From: CAZBBB01 sp964490005
GTDB taxonomy: Bacteria; Planctomycetota; B15-G4
Assembly (NCBI GenBank): GCA_964490005.1
Contig: CAZBBB010000030.1
Location: 1 to 30,463, forward strand
Length of the DNA: 30,463 bases
Direction of reading: 5' to 3'
The notes beneath the pieces are model-generated. The model saw nothing but the letters and a program-made list of their open reading frames with translations, did no database searches and was not told where the DNA came from. Made by a program: the position numbers and the translations under genes. Below, in pieces: positions 7,602 through 15,538 of the stretch; position 1 is the stretch's first letter, and each line of letters opens with the position of its first letter.

Positions 7602-9215
7602 TCAGCCGCGCGCGCGCAGCTCGACGCGCCGGATCTTGCCGCTCACCGTCTTGGGCAGCTCGGCGACGAACTCGATCTCGCGCGGGTACTTGTAGGGTGC
7701 CGTCCGCCGGCGGACGTGCTCCTGCAGCTCCTCGACGAGGGCCGCGTCGCCCGCGACGCCGGGGTCGAGCACGACGAAGGCCTTGACGATCTGTCCGCGC
7801 TCGCGGTCGGGCTTGCCGACGACCGCGGCCTCGACCACGGCGGCGTGCTCGACGAGCACCGACTCGACCTCGAAGGGGCCGATGCGGTAGCCGCTGCTCT
7901 TGATGACGTCGTCGGCGCGCCCGACGAACCACAGGCGGCCCTGCGCGTCGCGGCGCGCGCGGTCGCCCGTGACGTACCAGTCGCCGCGCCGGCACAGGGC
8001 GTCCTGCGCGGCGTCCTTCCAGTAGCCGAGGAACAGGCCCACGGGCCGCTCGGGCGACACGCGCAGGGCGATCTCGCCCTCCTCGCCGTCGGGCAGCACG
8101 CGGCCTTCGGCATCGACGATCGCGACCTGGAAGCCCGGCGCCGCGCGCCCCATCGAGCCCGGCTCGACGGCATCGTTCGGCGCGTTGCCGATGCACAGCA
8201 CGGTCTCGGTCTGGCCGTAGCCGTCGCGGATCGTGATGTCGGTGTGGCCCTTCCAGACCGCGAGGGTCTCGGCATCGAGCGGCTCGCCGGCGGCCGTGCA
8301 CGAGCGCAGGTGCGGGAAGCGGCGCGCGCCGAGGTCCTCGCGGACGAGCAGGCGGTAGTTGGTCGGCGCGCCGCACAGGGTCGTGATCGGGTGGCGTTCG
8401 AGCGCGTCCAGCGTCGCGCGCGGGTCGAAGCGCGCGGCCTGCTGCGCGAAGACCGCCGCGCCCGCGATGAAGGGCGCGAAGAAGCTGCTCCAGGCGGCCT
8501 TGGCCCAGCCGGTGTCGGAGAGGTTCCAGTGCAGGTCGGAGGCGCGCAGGCCCAGCCAGTGGCGCGCCGTGATCGTGTGCCCGATGCCGCAGCTCGCCTG
8601 GCTGTGCAGCACCATCTTGGGCGGGCCGGTCGTCCCCGACGTGAAGTACAGCAGCGCGGGATCGCCGCTGGACGTGTCGGCCGAGGCGGGCGCGTCGGGC
8701 CCGAGCGCCGCGGCCCCTTGGGCCCGCGCGCGCTCGAAGAGCTTCCAGCCGGGTCGCCCGCCGAAGCCGCTCGCGCCGCGCCGCACGAGCAGCTTCGCGC
8801 GCACGGAGTGGCCGCAGGCGGCCAGCGCCTCGTCGACGCGCGGCGCGCGCTCCTCGTCGGCGATCACGGCGGCGATCTCGGCGCGCGGCAGCCGCTCGGC
8901 GAGGTCGCGCGCCGTGAGCTGCACCGTGCCGGGCGCCGCGACGAACCCGCCGCGCAGGCAGGCCAGCAGCGACTCCCACCACTCCGGCAGGCGCGGCAGC
9001 AGGATGAGCACGCTCGCGCCGCGCGGCAGCCCCAGTTCGCCCAGCGCGGCCGCCGTCTCGCGGCTGGCCTGCGCGAGCGCGCCGTAGGTGAGGCGCTCGC
9101 TGCGTCCGCCCTCGTCGACCCACAGCAGCGCCAGCCGGCCGGGGTGGCGCGCGTGCACGTCGAAGGTGTCGCGCGCGAAGTTGAAGCGCGCCGGGACATG
9201 CAGCGGCGCGCTCAT
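7602..9215 (-). CDS. AMP-binding acyl-CoA synthetase (medium-chain-like)
   Basis: Adenylate-forming ligase of 537 residues that should activate a carboxylic acid as acyl-AMP and transfer it to CoA. Motifs in order: YFTSGTTGPPKMV near residue 190 (ATP loop), YGQTETV, GDWYVTGDRARRD, FVGRADDVIKSSGYRIGPFEVE (hinge) and PKTVSGKIRR with the catalytic Lys close to the C-terminus. The order and spacing resemble the ACSM/acetyl-CoA synthetase branch; the acid used cannot be predicted. The ATG at 9215 overlaps the cupin stop as ATGA, so the two are expected to be translated together. A short GC hairpin without a T run separates it from the convergent phosphorylase. Confidence 0.88.
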   Translation of the reverse strand: MSAPLHVPARFNFARDTFDVHARHPGRLALLWVDEGGRSERLTYGALAQASRETAAALGELGLPRGASVLILLPRLPEWWESLLACLRGGFVAAPGTVQLTARDLAERLPRAEIAAVIADEERAPRVDEALAACGHSVRAKLLVRRGASGFGGRPGWKLFERARAQGAAALGPDAPASADTSSGDPALLYFTSGTTGPPKMVLHSQASCGIGHTITARHWLGLRASDLHWNLSDTGWAKAAWSSFFAPFIAGAAVFAQQAARFDPRATLDALERHPITTLCGAPTNYRLLVREDLGARRFPHLRSCTAAGEPLDAETLAVWKGHTDITIRDGYGQTETVLCIGNAPNDAVEPGSMGRAAPGFQVAIVDAEGRVLPDGEEGEIALRVSPERPVGLFLGYWKDAAQDALCRRGDWYVTGDRARRDAQGRLWFVGRADDVIKSSGYRIGPFEVESVLVEHAAVVEAAVVGKPDRERGQIVKAFVVLDPGVAGDAALVEELQEHVRRRTAPYKYPREIEFVAELPKTVSGKIRRVELRARG

Positions 9216-9547
9216 GCGGACAGCGTCTCGATCGGCGCGGGCAGCGTGACGTAGACGAGGCAGCCGTCCGCGCTCGCCGGCGCGTGCTCCGAGCCGGGCG
9301 GATGGCGCACGTAGCTGCCGGCGCCCCAGCTCGCGCCGCCGTCCTGCAGCGCGCCTTCGAGCACCAGGTACTGCTCGCCGGCCGGGTGGCGGTGGCGGTC
9401 GTAGCGCGCGCCCGGAGCGAAGCGCAGCAGCACCGCCGAGGCGCCGCTGGCCGGGTCGTGGTGCAGCTTCTTCCAGCTCACGCCCGGGCAGGGCGTGGGC
9501 CGCCAGGGCAAGGCGGCCGCGTCGACGTACTGGCTGGCGCTCGGCAT
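9212..9547 (-). CDS. Single-domain cupin protein, ChrR-like
   Basis: A 111-residue cupin. Motif 1 is visible as YDRHRHPAGEQYLVLEG (His52, His54, Glu58) and motif 2 supplies His88 in PPGSEHAP, which fits a mononuclear metal site. The opening PWRPTPCPGVSWKKL resembles the ChrR-type cupins that act as anti-sigma domains or as small dioxygenase-like proteins. No sigma factor lies next to it, so an enzyme or a metabolite sensor is as likely. It is the first gene of a two-gene unit with the acyl-CoA synthetase, joined by ATGA. The ATG at 9547 is the natural start. Confidence 0.75.
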   Translation of the reverse strand: MPSASQYVDAAALPWRPTPCPGVSWKKLHHDPASGASAVLLRFAPGARYDRHRHPAGEQYLVLEGALQDGGASWGAGSYVRHPPGSEHAPASADGCLVYVTLPAPIETLSA

Positions 9548-9592
9548 GAGCCGCCGGTTTACCACGCCCGGCCGCCCGGGCCGACGCCCTGC

Positions 9593-9598
9593 TAGACT
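9593..9598 (+). promoter_or_regulatory. Candidate -10 element ahead of the tandem membrane genes
   Basis: TAGACT preceded by TGC lies 70 bases before the ATG at 9668. No matching -35 is visible. Bases 9592-9606 (CTAGACTGCCGCCCT) recur exactly on the minus strand upstream of the gene at 1-574. Confidence 0.35.
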
Positions 9599-9667
9599 GC
9601 CGCCCTCGGGAGACGGGCCGCCGGGCAGCTGGCCCCTCCCGCGGCCGCGACACGGGAGGCGAACTGC

Positions 9668-10366
9668 ATGCTGCGCTGGTTCTCCGAACTGGACCGCCTG
9701 CTGCGCGGCGAGTTCACGCGGCACGACGAACTGCGCGAGGGGCGCATCAGCCTGCCGGCGCGCAAGCTGGTCGCGGCGAGCCTCGCGCTCGGCGCCGTCT
9801 ACGGCCTGGGGATGGGGCTGTACGCGGGCCTCGGCGGCCGCGACGACAGCTGGAAGTATCTGCTGGCCTCGGCGCTCAAGGTGCCGCTGCTGTTCCTGCT
9901 CACGCTCATCGTGACCTTCCCTTCGCTGTACGTGTTCGCGGCGCTGGCCGACTCGAAGCTGCGGCTGCGCGACACGCTGCGCCTGCTCGTGGCCGCGATC
10001 GCGGTCAACCTGGGCGTGCTGGCGAGCTTCGCGCCCGTGACCGTCTTCTTCACGCTCTCGACCGACAGCTACGCGTTCATGATCTTCCTGAACGTGCTGT
10101 TCTTCGCGATCGCGGGCGGCGTCGGCCTGGCCTTCCTGAACCGCGCCGTGAACGCCGTGTTCGCGCCCGACGCGCGGGCCGCGGCCGGCGCCCGCGCGCG
10201 CCGCATCTTCCGGCTCTGGCTGGTGATCTACGGCATCGTCGGCGCGCAGATGGGCTGGATCCTGCGGCCCTTCATCGGCAACCCGCACCTCGAGTTCGAG
10301 CCCTTCCGCCGCCGCTGGTCGAACGTGTTCGAGTTCCTGCTGCGCTCGCTCACCGACAGCTGGTAG
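9668..10366 (+). CDS. Multi-helix membrane protein, first of a tandem paralogous pair
   Basis: Predicted inner-membrane protein of 232 residues with a soluble N-terminus and about five hydrophobic segments. Conserved-looking stretches are ALKVPLLFLLTLIVTFPSLYVF, APVTVFF, and a final RLWLVIYGIVGAQMGWILRPFIG. All three recur in the next gene. I recall this pattern in uncharacterised membrane proteins that some databases label 'actin-binding WH2 domain-containing', a name the sequence does not justify. A strong ribosome site GGGAGG (9654-9659) precedes the ATG by eight bases. It probably forms a two-gene unit with the downstream copy. Function unknown. Confidence 0.8.
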   Translation: MLRWFSELDRLLRGEFTRHDELREGRISLPARKLVAASLALGAVYGLGMGLYAGLGGRDDSWKYLLASALKVPLLFLLTLIVTFPSLYVFAALADSKLRLRDTLRLLVAAIAVNLGVLASFAPVTVFFTLSTDSYAFMIFLNVLFFAIAGGVGLAFLNRAVNAVFAPDARAAAGARARRIFRLWLVIYGIVGAQMGWILRPFIGNPHLEFEPFRRRWSNVFEFLLRSLTDSW

Positions 10367-10371
10367 CGGCG

Positions 10372-11016
10372 GTGCTCGCGCTCGACGAGCTGCTGCGGGG
10401 CCGGGGCCGGCACGCGGTCGGCGGCGGACGCGTGCCCTGGCTGAGCCTGGCGGCCACGATCGCGCTCGCCGGCGGCCTGTACGGCGCGGCCATGGGCAGC
10501 TTCGGCCTGGTCGGCGCGCAGGCGCTGTACTCGGCGCTCAAGGTCCCGTTCCTGCTCGTCGCGGCCTGCCTCGTCTGCCTGCCCAACTTCTACGTCGTCA
10601 ACGCCGTGCTCGGGCTGCACGGCGACTTCGCCGCCGCCCTGCGCGGCATCCTCTCGGCGCAGGCGACGCTGGCCGTCGTGCTCGCGGCGCTCGCGCCCGT
10701 GACGCTGTTCTTCTACGCCTCGGCCGACGACTACCACGCGGCCAAGCTGCTCAACGGCGCGATGTTCGCGCTCGGCAGCCTGGGCGCGCAGGTCACGCTC
10801 GCGCGCCACTACCGCCCGCTCGTGGCGAAGAACGCGCGCCACCGGGTGGCGCTGCGCTGCTGGCCGCTGCTCTACGTCTTCGTCGCCGTGCAGCTCGCGT
10901 ACGTGCTGCGCCCCTTCGTCGGCCACCCGGCCTTCCCCAGCGAGTTCCTGCGCGAGCGCTGGTGGGGCAACGTCTACGTCGACCTGCTGTGGGCCGTGCG
11001 CGGGGCGCTCGGCTAG
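10372..11016 (+). CDS. Multi-helix membrane protein, second of the tandem pair
   Basis: A 214-residue paralogue of the preceding protein. Shared features are SALKVPFLLVAACLVCLPNFYV, LAPVTLFFYASADDY and a C-terminal YVFVAVQLAYVLRPFVG, with the same five-segment layout and similar spacing. It differs in a shorter N-terminus and a different cytoplasmic loop, so the copies have diverged and are not a recent duplication. The likely start is GTG at 10372, five bases after the upstream TAG, with no clear ribosome site, which suggests coupled translation and perhaps a two-subunit complex. Its stop shares CTAG with the stop of the facing adenosine deaminase gene. Confidence 0.78.
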   Translation: MLALDELLRGRGRHAVGGGRVPWLSLAATIALAGGLYGAAMGSFGLVGAQALYSALKVPFLLVAACLVCLPNFYVVNAVLGLHGDFAAALRGILSAQATLAVVLAALAPVTLFFYASADDYHAAKLLNGAMFALGSLGAQVTLARHYRPLVAKNARHRVALRCWPLLYVFVAVQLAYVLRPFVGHPAFPSEFLRERWWGNVYVDLLWAVRGALG

Positions 11017-12023
11017 GGCCGCCGCGCCGCGCGCGCCGCGTCGAGGAGCGCGTGCAGCTCGGCGCGGCGCGCGGGGCCGACGAAGGCGCCGTCGATGGCC
11101 GTGCGCACGAGGGCGTCGAGCTGCGCCTCGTCGTAGCCCCAGGTGTCGGCGGCGAGCGCGTACTCGCGCGACAGGCGCGTGGCGCAGACGGCCGGGTCGT
11201 CGGTGGCGAGCGTCACGCGCAGCCCGGCGCGCCGCAGCTCGTCGAAGGGATGCTCGTCGAGGCGCGCCACGGCGCCGGTGGCCAGATTGCTCGTCAGGCA
11301 GCACTCGAGCGTGACGCCGGCCTCGGCCGCGCGGCGCGCGAGCGCGCCGTCGCGCACGAGCGCCACGCCGTGCCCGAGGCGCGTCGCGCCGAGCAGGTCG
11401 AGCGCCTCGACCACCGAGGCCGGGCCGGCCGCCTCGCCCGCGTGCACGGTGACGGGCAGTCCGCCCGCGCGCGCCCGCCGGAAGGCGGCGGCGCAGGGCG
11501 CGCCCGGGCGCGACTCGGAGCCGGCGAGGTCGACGCCCACCACGCCCCGTCCGGCGCGCGCGAGGGCCAGGTCGACGAGCCGCTCGTTCAGCTCGACGGG
11601 CAGCGTGCGGTACAGGCACACGATCGCGCCGGTCGTGATGCCCGTGGCGGCCGCGCCGTCGGCCAGTCCCGCGAGCACCTCGTCGAGCACCGCCGCCGCG
11701 TCGTGCGCCTCGCCGGCCTGCAGCGCCGGGCAGCAGCGCGCCTCGAGGTGCACCACGCCGTCGGCCGCCATGTCGAGCACGAGTTCGCGCGCCAGCCGAC
11801 CCATCGCGCCGGGCGCCCGCAGCGCCGGATAGAAGGTCTCGAAGGTGGCCAGGAAGGCGTCCAGCGAGCCGCCGGCGGGCGCGGCCTGCACGTACGGAGC
11901 GAGTTCCTCGGGCGTGTCGGCCGGCAGCGGGACGCCCGCCGCGCGCGCCAACTCGATGAGCGTGGCGGGACGCGCCGCGCCGTCCACGTGACAGTGCAGC
12001 TCGACGAGCGGACGGGCCGGCAT
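11013..12023 (-). CDS. add: Adenosine deaminase
   Basis: Zinc amidohydrolase of 336 residues that would deaminate adenosine or a related aminopurine nucleoside. The metal and catalytic motifs are all present: ELHCHVDG (His10, His12), VTVHAGEA (His ligand and catalytic Glu), LGHGVAL and TLATDDP (Asp pair). The length matches bacterial Add. Adenine deaminases and N6-methyl-AMP deaminases share this fold, so the substrate is the least certain part. It begins 26 bases after the arginine decarboxylase stop and probably shares its transcript. Together with the phosphorylase at 6662 and PurB at 23679 it adds to purine traffic in this window, though the genes are far apart. Confidence 0.85.
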   Translation of the reverse strand: MPARPLVELHCHVDGAARPATLIELARAAGVPLPADTPEELAPYVQAAPAGGSLDAFLATFETFYPALRAPGAMGRLARELVLDMAADGVVHLEARCCPALQAGEAHDAAAVLDEVLAGLADGAAATGITTGAIVCLYRTLPVELNERLVDLALARAGRGVVGVDLAGSESRPGAPCAAAFRRARAGGLPVTVHAGEAAGPASVVEALDLLGATRLGHGVALVRDGALARRAAEAGVTLECCLTSNLATGAVARLDEHPFDELRRAGLRVTLATDDPAVCATRLSREYALAADTWGYDEAQLDALVRTAIDGAFVGPARRAELHALLDAARAARRP

Positions 12024-12049
12024 CTCGGGCCGTCCGGGCCGCGCGCGGC

Positions 12050-14269
12050 TCAGCTCGCGACCTGGCCCGGCACCCAGCCACCGAGGGGCGGGTAGGCCGG
12101 CGCCGCGCCGGGGAGGGGACCGGTGTGCGCGCCCGACACGACGGGGCCCGCGCCCGGCCCGACCGCCGGAGCCTGCGCCTCGACGGCATGGCCCTGCACC
12201 TGGCCACTGCCGTGGCCATTGCCGTTGCCGTGGGCGTTCCCGTTGCCGTTGCCGTTGCCGTTCCCGTTGCCGTCGGCCGGCGGCTCGGTCGGCTGTTCCT
12301 CGATGGCCGCCGCGAGGTCGTCCTGGCGCACCGCGCGCACCGAACGCGCCGTGAGGTAGGTGTTGCTGCGCAGGCCGCGCACGAGGTCGTCGCGCACCTC
12401 CTCGGCCTCGGCCGGCGTCAGGTCGCCCTTTTCGACGAGCCGCGCGAGGGCCGCGTCGTAGCGCCCCATGAGCCAGCTCTCGTTGTAGCCGACGTAGGAG
12501 AGCACCTTGCCCACCGGCTCGCCGTGCAGCCGGTCGACGAAGCGGGCCTGGCCGTCGGCGCCGAAGTCGACGTGCACCGTGTCGGTGTCGCCGAACAGGT
12601 TGTGCAGGTCGCCGAGGATCTCCTGGTAGGCGCCGACGAGGAAGATGCCGAGCACGTAGGGCTCGCCCTCGCGCAGCGGGTGCACCTCGAGCACCTCCTT
12701 CACGTCGCGCGGGTCGGGGAAGCGGTCGATCTTGCCGTCGCTGTCGCAGGTCATGTCGCCGAGCACGGCGCGGCAGACGGGCTCCTCGTGCAGGCGGTGC
12801 AGCGGCATGACCGGGAAGACGTGCCGGATGGCCCAGTGGTCGGGCACCGACTGGAACACGGAGAAGTTGCAGAAGTAGGTGTCGGCGATCTGCTTGCGCA
12901 GGCCCTCGAACTCCTGCGGCACGAAGTCGAGGTGCGCGACCATGTTCGAGACGCGGTCGCAGGTGGCGAAGAAGATGTCCTCGCACAGCGCGCGCGTGGG
13001 CAGGTCGACGAGCCCGAGGTTGAAGCGCGAGAGCATCTCGTCGCGCAGCGAGAGCGCGTCGTGGTAGACCTCGAGCAGCGACTTGCGCGAGAGGCGCGAG
13101 AGGTTGTCGCGCATCTCCTGCACGATGTCGGCCTCGCGACGGCCGGCGCGCGCCACCTGCCCGTCGCGCGACAGGCGCGAGACGCCGATGACCTCGACGG
13201 CCATGATCGAGTGGTGCGCGACGAGCGCGCGGCCGGCCTCCGAGACGATGTCGGGCGCGGGGATGCCGGCCTTCTCGGTGGCGTCGTGGATGTGCCAGAC
13301 GACGTCGTTGAAGTACTCCTGCTCGGTGTAGTTCATCGAGCTGTCGAAGCGCGTCTTGCTGCCGTCGTAGTCGACGGCCAGGCCGCCGCCCACGTCGAGC
13401 AGGTTCAGCGGGCAGCCCATGCGGTGCAGCTCGACGTACAGCCGGCTGGCCTCGCGCAGGGCCTCCTTCCACGGGCGGATGGCGGTGATCTGGCTGCCGA
13501 TGTGGAAGTGCACCAGGCGCACGCGGTCGAGCAGCGACAGGTCGCGCAGCCACTCGACGGCCTCGACCATCTGGCGCGCGGAGAGGCCGAATTTGGCGCG
13601 GTCGCCGGCCGAGGACTCCCAGCGGCCGCTGCCGCGCGTGGCGAGGCGGCTGCGCAGGCCGATCCACGGCGCCGCCGCGCGGCCCTCGCGGTCGACGACG
13701 CGGTTGATCGTCTCGATCTCCGAGGGCTTCTCGACGACGACGACGACCTCGTGGCCGAGCCGCACCGCGAGGCAGGCCATCTCGATGTAGGCCTCGTCCT
13801 TGTAGCCGTTGCAGATCATCAGGCTCGGACGCTCGAGCTGCGCGACGACCGCGAGCAGCTCGGGCTTGCTGCCGACCTCGAGGCCCATGCCGACCTCGCG
13901 CCCCGCCTCGAGCAGCGTCTCGACGACGTGGCGCTGCTGGTTGACCTTGATCGGGTAGACCGGGCGGTAGCGGCCCTTGTAGCCGAACTCCTCGGCGGCG
14001 CCGCGATAGGCGGCCGCGAGCGTCTGCAGGCGGTGCTTGAGGATGCCGTCGAAGCGCAGCAGCAGCGGCAGCGAGAGGCCCTGGCGGCGCGCCTGCTCGA
14101 TGAGCGACATGAGCGAGGTCGACGGTCCTTCGGCGCCGCCGGGACGCACGTGCACCGTGCCGTCGTCGCCGATGGAGAAGTACGGCGAGCCCCAACCGGG
14201 GAGGTTGTACAGCTCGGCGCTCTGTTCGCCGGACCACTTGCCGTGAGCGCCGCTCGATCCGATCGCCAT
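12050..14269 (-). CDS. speA: Biosynthetic arginine decarboxylase
   Basis: PLP enzyme of 739 residues that converts arginine to agmatine, the first step of one putrescine route. The fold III marks are clear: YPIKVNQQRHVVETLLEAG with the PLP Lys, GLEVGSKPELLAV, HFHIGSQI, LDVGGGLAVDYDGS, and the C-terminal DMTCDSDGKID with the catalytic Cys from the partner subunit. The N-terminus YNLPGWGSPYFSI is typical. After about residue 655 the family similarity ends and a low-complexity tail follows, rich in Asn-Gly, then Ala/Pro/Gly. GGGG seven bases before the ATG at 14269 may serve as ribosome site. No agmatine-using enzyme lies beside it; adenosine deaminase follows on the same strand. Confidence 0.93.
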   Translation of the reverse strand: MAIGSSGAHGKWSGEQSAELYNLPGWGSPYFSIGDDGTVHVRPGGAEGPSTSLMSLIEQARRQGLSLPLLLRFDGILKHRLQTLAAAYRGAAEEFGYKGRYRPVYPIKVNQQRHVVETLLEAGREVGMGLEVGSKPELLAVVAQLERPSLMICNGYKDEAYIEMACLAVRLGHEVVVVVEKPSEIETINRVVDREGRAAAPWIGLRSRLATRGSGRWESSAGDRAKFGLSARQMVEAVEWLRDLSLLDRVRLVHFHIGSQITAIRPWKEALREASRLYVELHRMGCPLNLLDVGGGLAVDYDGSKTRFDSSMNYTEQEYFNDVVWHIHDATEKAGIPAPDIVSEAGRALVAHHSIMAVEVIGVSRLSRDGQVARAGRREADIVQEMRDNLSRLSRKSLLEVYHDALSLRDEMLSRFNLGLVDLPTRALCEDIFFATCDRVSNMVAHLDFVPQEFEGLRKQIADTYFCNFSVFQSVPDHWAIRHVFPVMPLHRLHEEPVCRAVLGDMTCDSDGKIDRFPDPRDVKEVLEVHPLREGEPYVLGIFLVGAYQEILGDLHNLFGDTDTVHVDFGADGQARFVDRLHGEPVGKVLSYVGYNESWLMGRYDAALARLVEKGDLTPAEAEEVRDDLVRGLRSNTYLTARSVRAVRQDDLAAAIEEQPTEPPADGNGNGNGNGNGNAHGNGNGHGSGQVQGHAVEAQAPAVGPGAGPVVSGAHTGPLPGAAPAYPPLGGWVPGQVAS
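12203..12273. repeat. Degenerate hexanucleotide repeat coding the Asn-Gly tail of SpeA
   Basis: Plus-strand GCCGTT units and one- or two-base variants (GCCATT, GGCGTT, CCCGTT) repeat head to tail about ten times. On the coding strand they read GGC AAC, giving a run of Asn-Gly pairs with His and Ala interruptions near residues 665-689 of SpeA. The repeat keeps frame and is purely coding. Confidence 0.85.
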
Positions 14270-14397
14270 GCTGCTACCCCAAACCGCCGAAGCCTGACTA
14301 GAATGAAGCCGAAGTTCCGCGCGCGGCCGGGACGGGCCACGGTCGTGGCGGGCGACTCTCTCTCTGGCGCGCCGCTTCCGAAGCGGCCGAGCATAGC

Positions 14398-15528
14398 ATG
14401 CAGACGCGGTCGAGGGGGCGATGGGCGGCGTGCGCGCTGCTCGGTCTGGCGAGCGCCGGCGCGACGTCGGCGGTCGACGATCTTCCGCGCCCCGGCCTGT
14501 GGTCGCGCGACGCGGTGCCGAGCGGCTGGGTGGCGGTCGAGTCGCGCCACTTCCAGGTGCAGATGCAGGGCGCGGGCGAGGACGCGGCGGCGCTCGCCGA
14601 GCATCTCGAGCAGGTGCTCGAGCTGTGCCGGCGCCTGCTGCCGACGAGCCGGCGGATCGACCCCGTGGCCGTCAAGGTCTTCGACGGGCAGGCGGGTTTT
14701 CTGGCGTACGCCGGCCCGCGGGTCTCGGCCTCCGTGGCCGGCCTGTACGACCGCGTCGTCGGGGAGCTGCTGGCCTTCCGCACCGGCGTGCTGCTGGGGC
14801 GGCGCGATCTCGGCTCGGCCATCACGCTCGCCCCCGACCTGGTCGTGACGCTGCCCCGCGCCGAGCTGCAGCGGCTCTACGAGCTGTTCGATGCGACGAC
14901 TGCGGCCTGGGTGCTGGACACCGCGGACGTGCTCGCGCACGAGGTCTGGCACCGGTATTTCCACGCGTGGCTGGTGTCGGAGGTGCCGCTGCCGGCGTGG
15001 CTCGACGAGGGCCTCGGCGACTGGTTCGCGGCGGCGCGGCCCGACGCGCGCGGGCGGCTGGCGACCGGGGCGCTCAACCGGCGGCGGCTGCGCGATCTGC
15101 ACCGCGCGGTCGAGGAGGGCGCGACGCGGCCGCTGGGCGAGCTGCTGGCGCTCGCGGCGGGTGGCGAGGCGGGGCCGTCGGAGGCGCTCTACGCGCAGGG
15201 CTGGTCGACGGTGCACTTCCTGATGCAGCACGACGACCCGCTGCTGCGGCGGCTGATCCCGCGGCTGCTCGAGGACTTCCGGGACAGCAAGGACTTCGCC
15301 GAGTCGACCGCGCGCGTGCTGCGCGGGCGCGAGCTGCGTCCGCTCGAGCTGGCCTGGCGCGCGTGGGTGCTCGACCAGCGCGCCGACGACCCGCTGGCGG
15401 CGCTGGCGCGGGAGTTCGGCGGGCGCGTGCGGCCCGAGGATCTGCGCACCGCGGACCTGCTGCGCGAGGCCTACGCGTGGCACCTCGCGCATCCCGACGC
15501 GCCGGCGCGCGGATTCCGCGAACGATGA
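14398..15528 (+). CDS. Exported putative zinc metalloprotease (DUF1570-like), copy 1
   Basis: A 376-residue protein with a signal peptide (Arg-rich start, hydrophobic residues 9-24). The catalytic-type motif HEVWH lies at residues 181-185 and a third-ligand candidate sits in WLDEGLGDWF (Glu204), the gluzincin spacing seen in DUF1570-like proteins. Upstream it has LPRPGLWSRDAVPSGW and FQVQ; downstream YAQGWSTVHFLMQH, FRDSKDFAEST and a closing WVLDQRADDPLAALAREFG. The N-terminal tyrosine-rich cell-surface domain found in some relatives is missing. It is followed eleven bases later by a paralogue. The metal-protease role is inferred from motifs only. It is divergent from speA. Confidence 0.78.
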   Translation: MQTRSRGRWAACALLGLASAGATSAVDDLPRPGLWSRDAVPSGWVAVESRHFQVQMQGAGEDAAALAEHLEQVLELCRRLLPTSRRIDPVAVKVFDGQAGFLAYAGPRVSASVAGLYDRVVGELLAFRTGVLLGRRDLGSAITLAPDLVVTLPRAELQRLYELFDATTAAWVLDTADVLAHEVWHRYFHAWLVSEVPLPAWLDEGLGDWFAAARPDARGRLATGALNRRRLRDLHRAVEEGATRPLGELLALAAGGEAGPSEALYAQGWSTVHFLMQHDDPLLRRLIPRLLEDFRDSKDFAESTARVLRGRELRPLELAWRAWVLDQRADDPLAALAREFGGRVRPEDLRTADLLREAYAWHLAHPDAPARGFRER

Positions 15529-15538
15529 GCACGGACCG

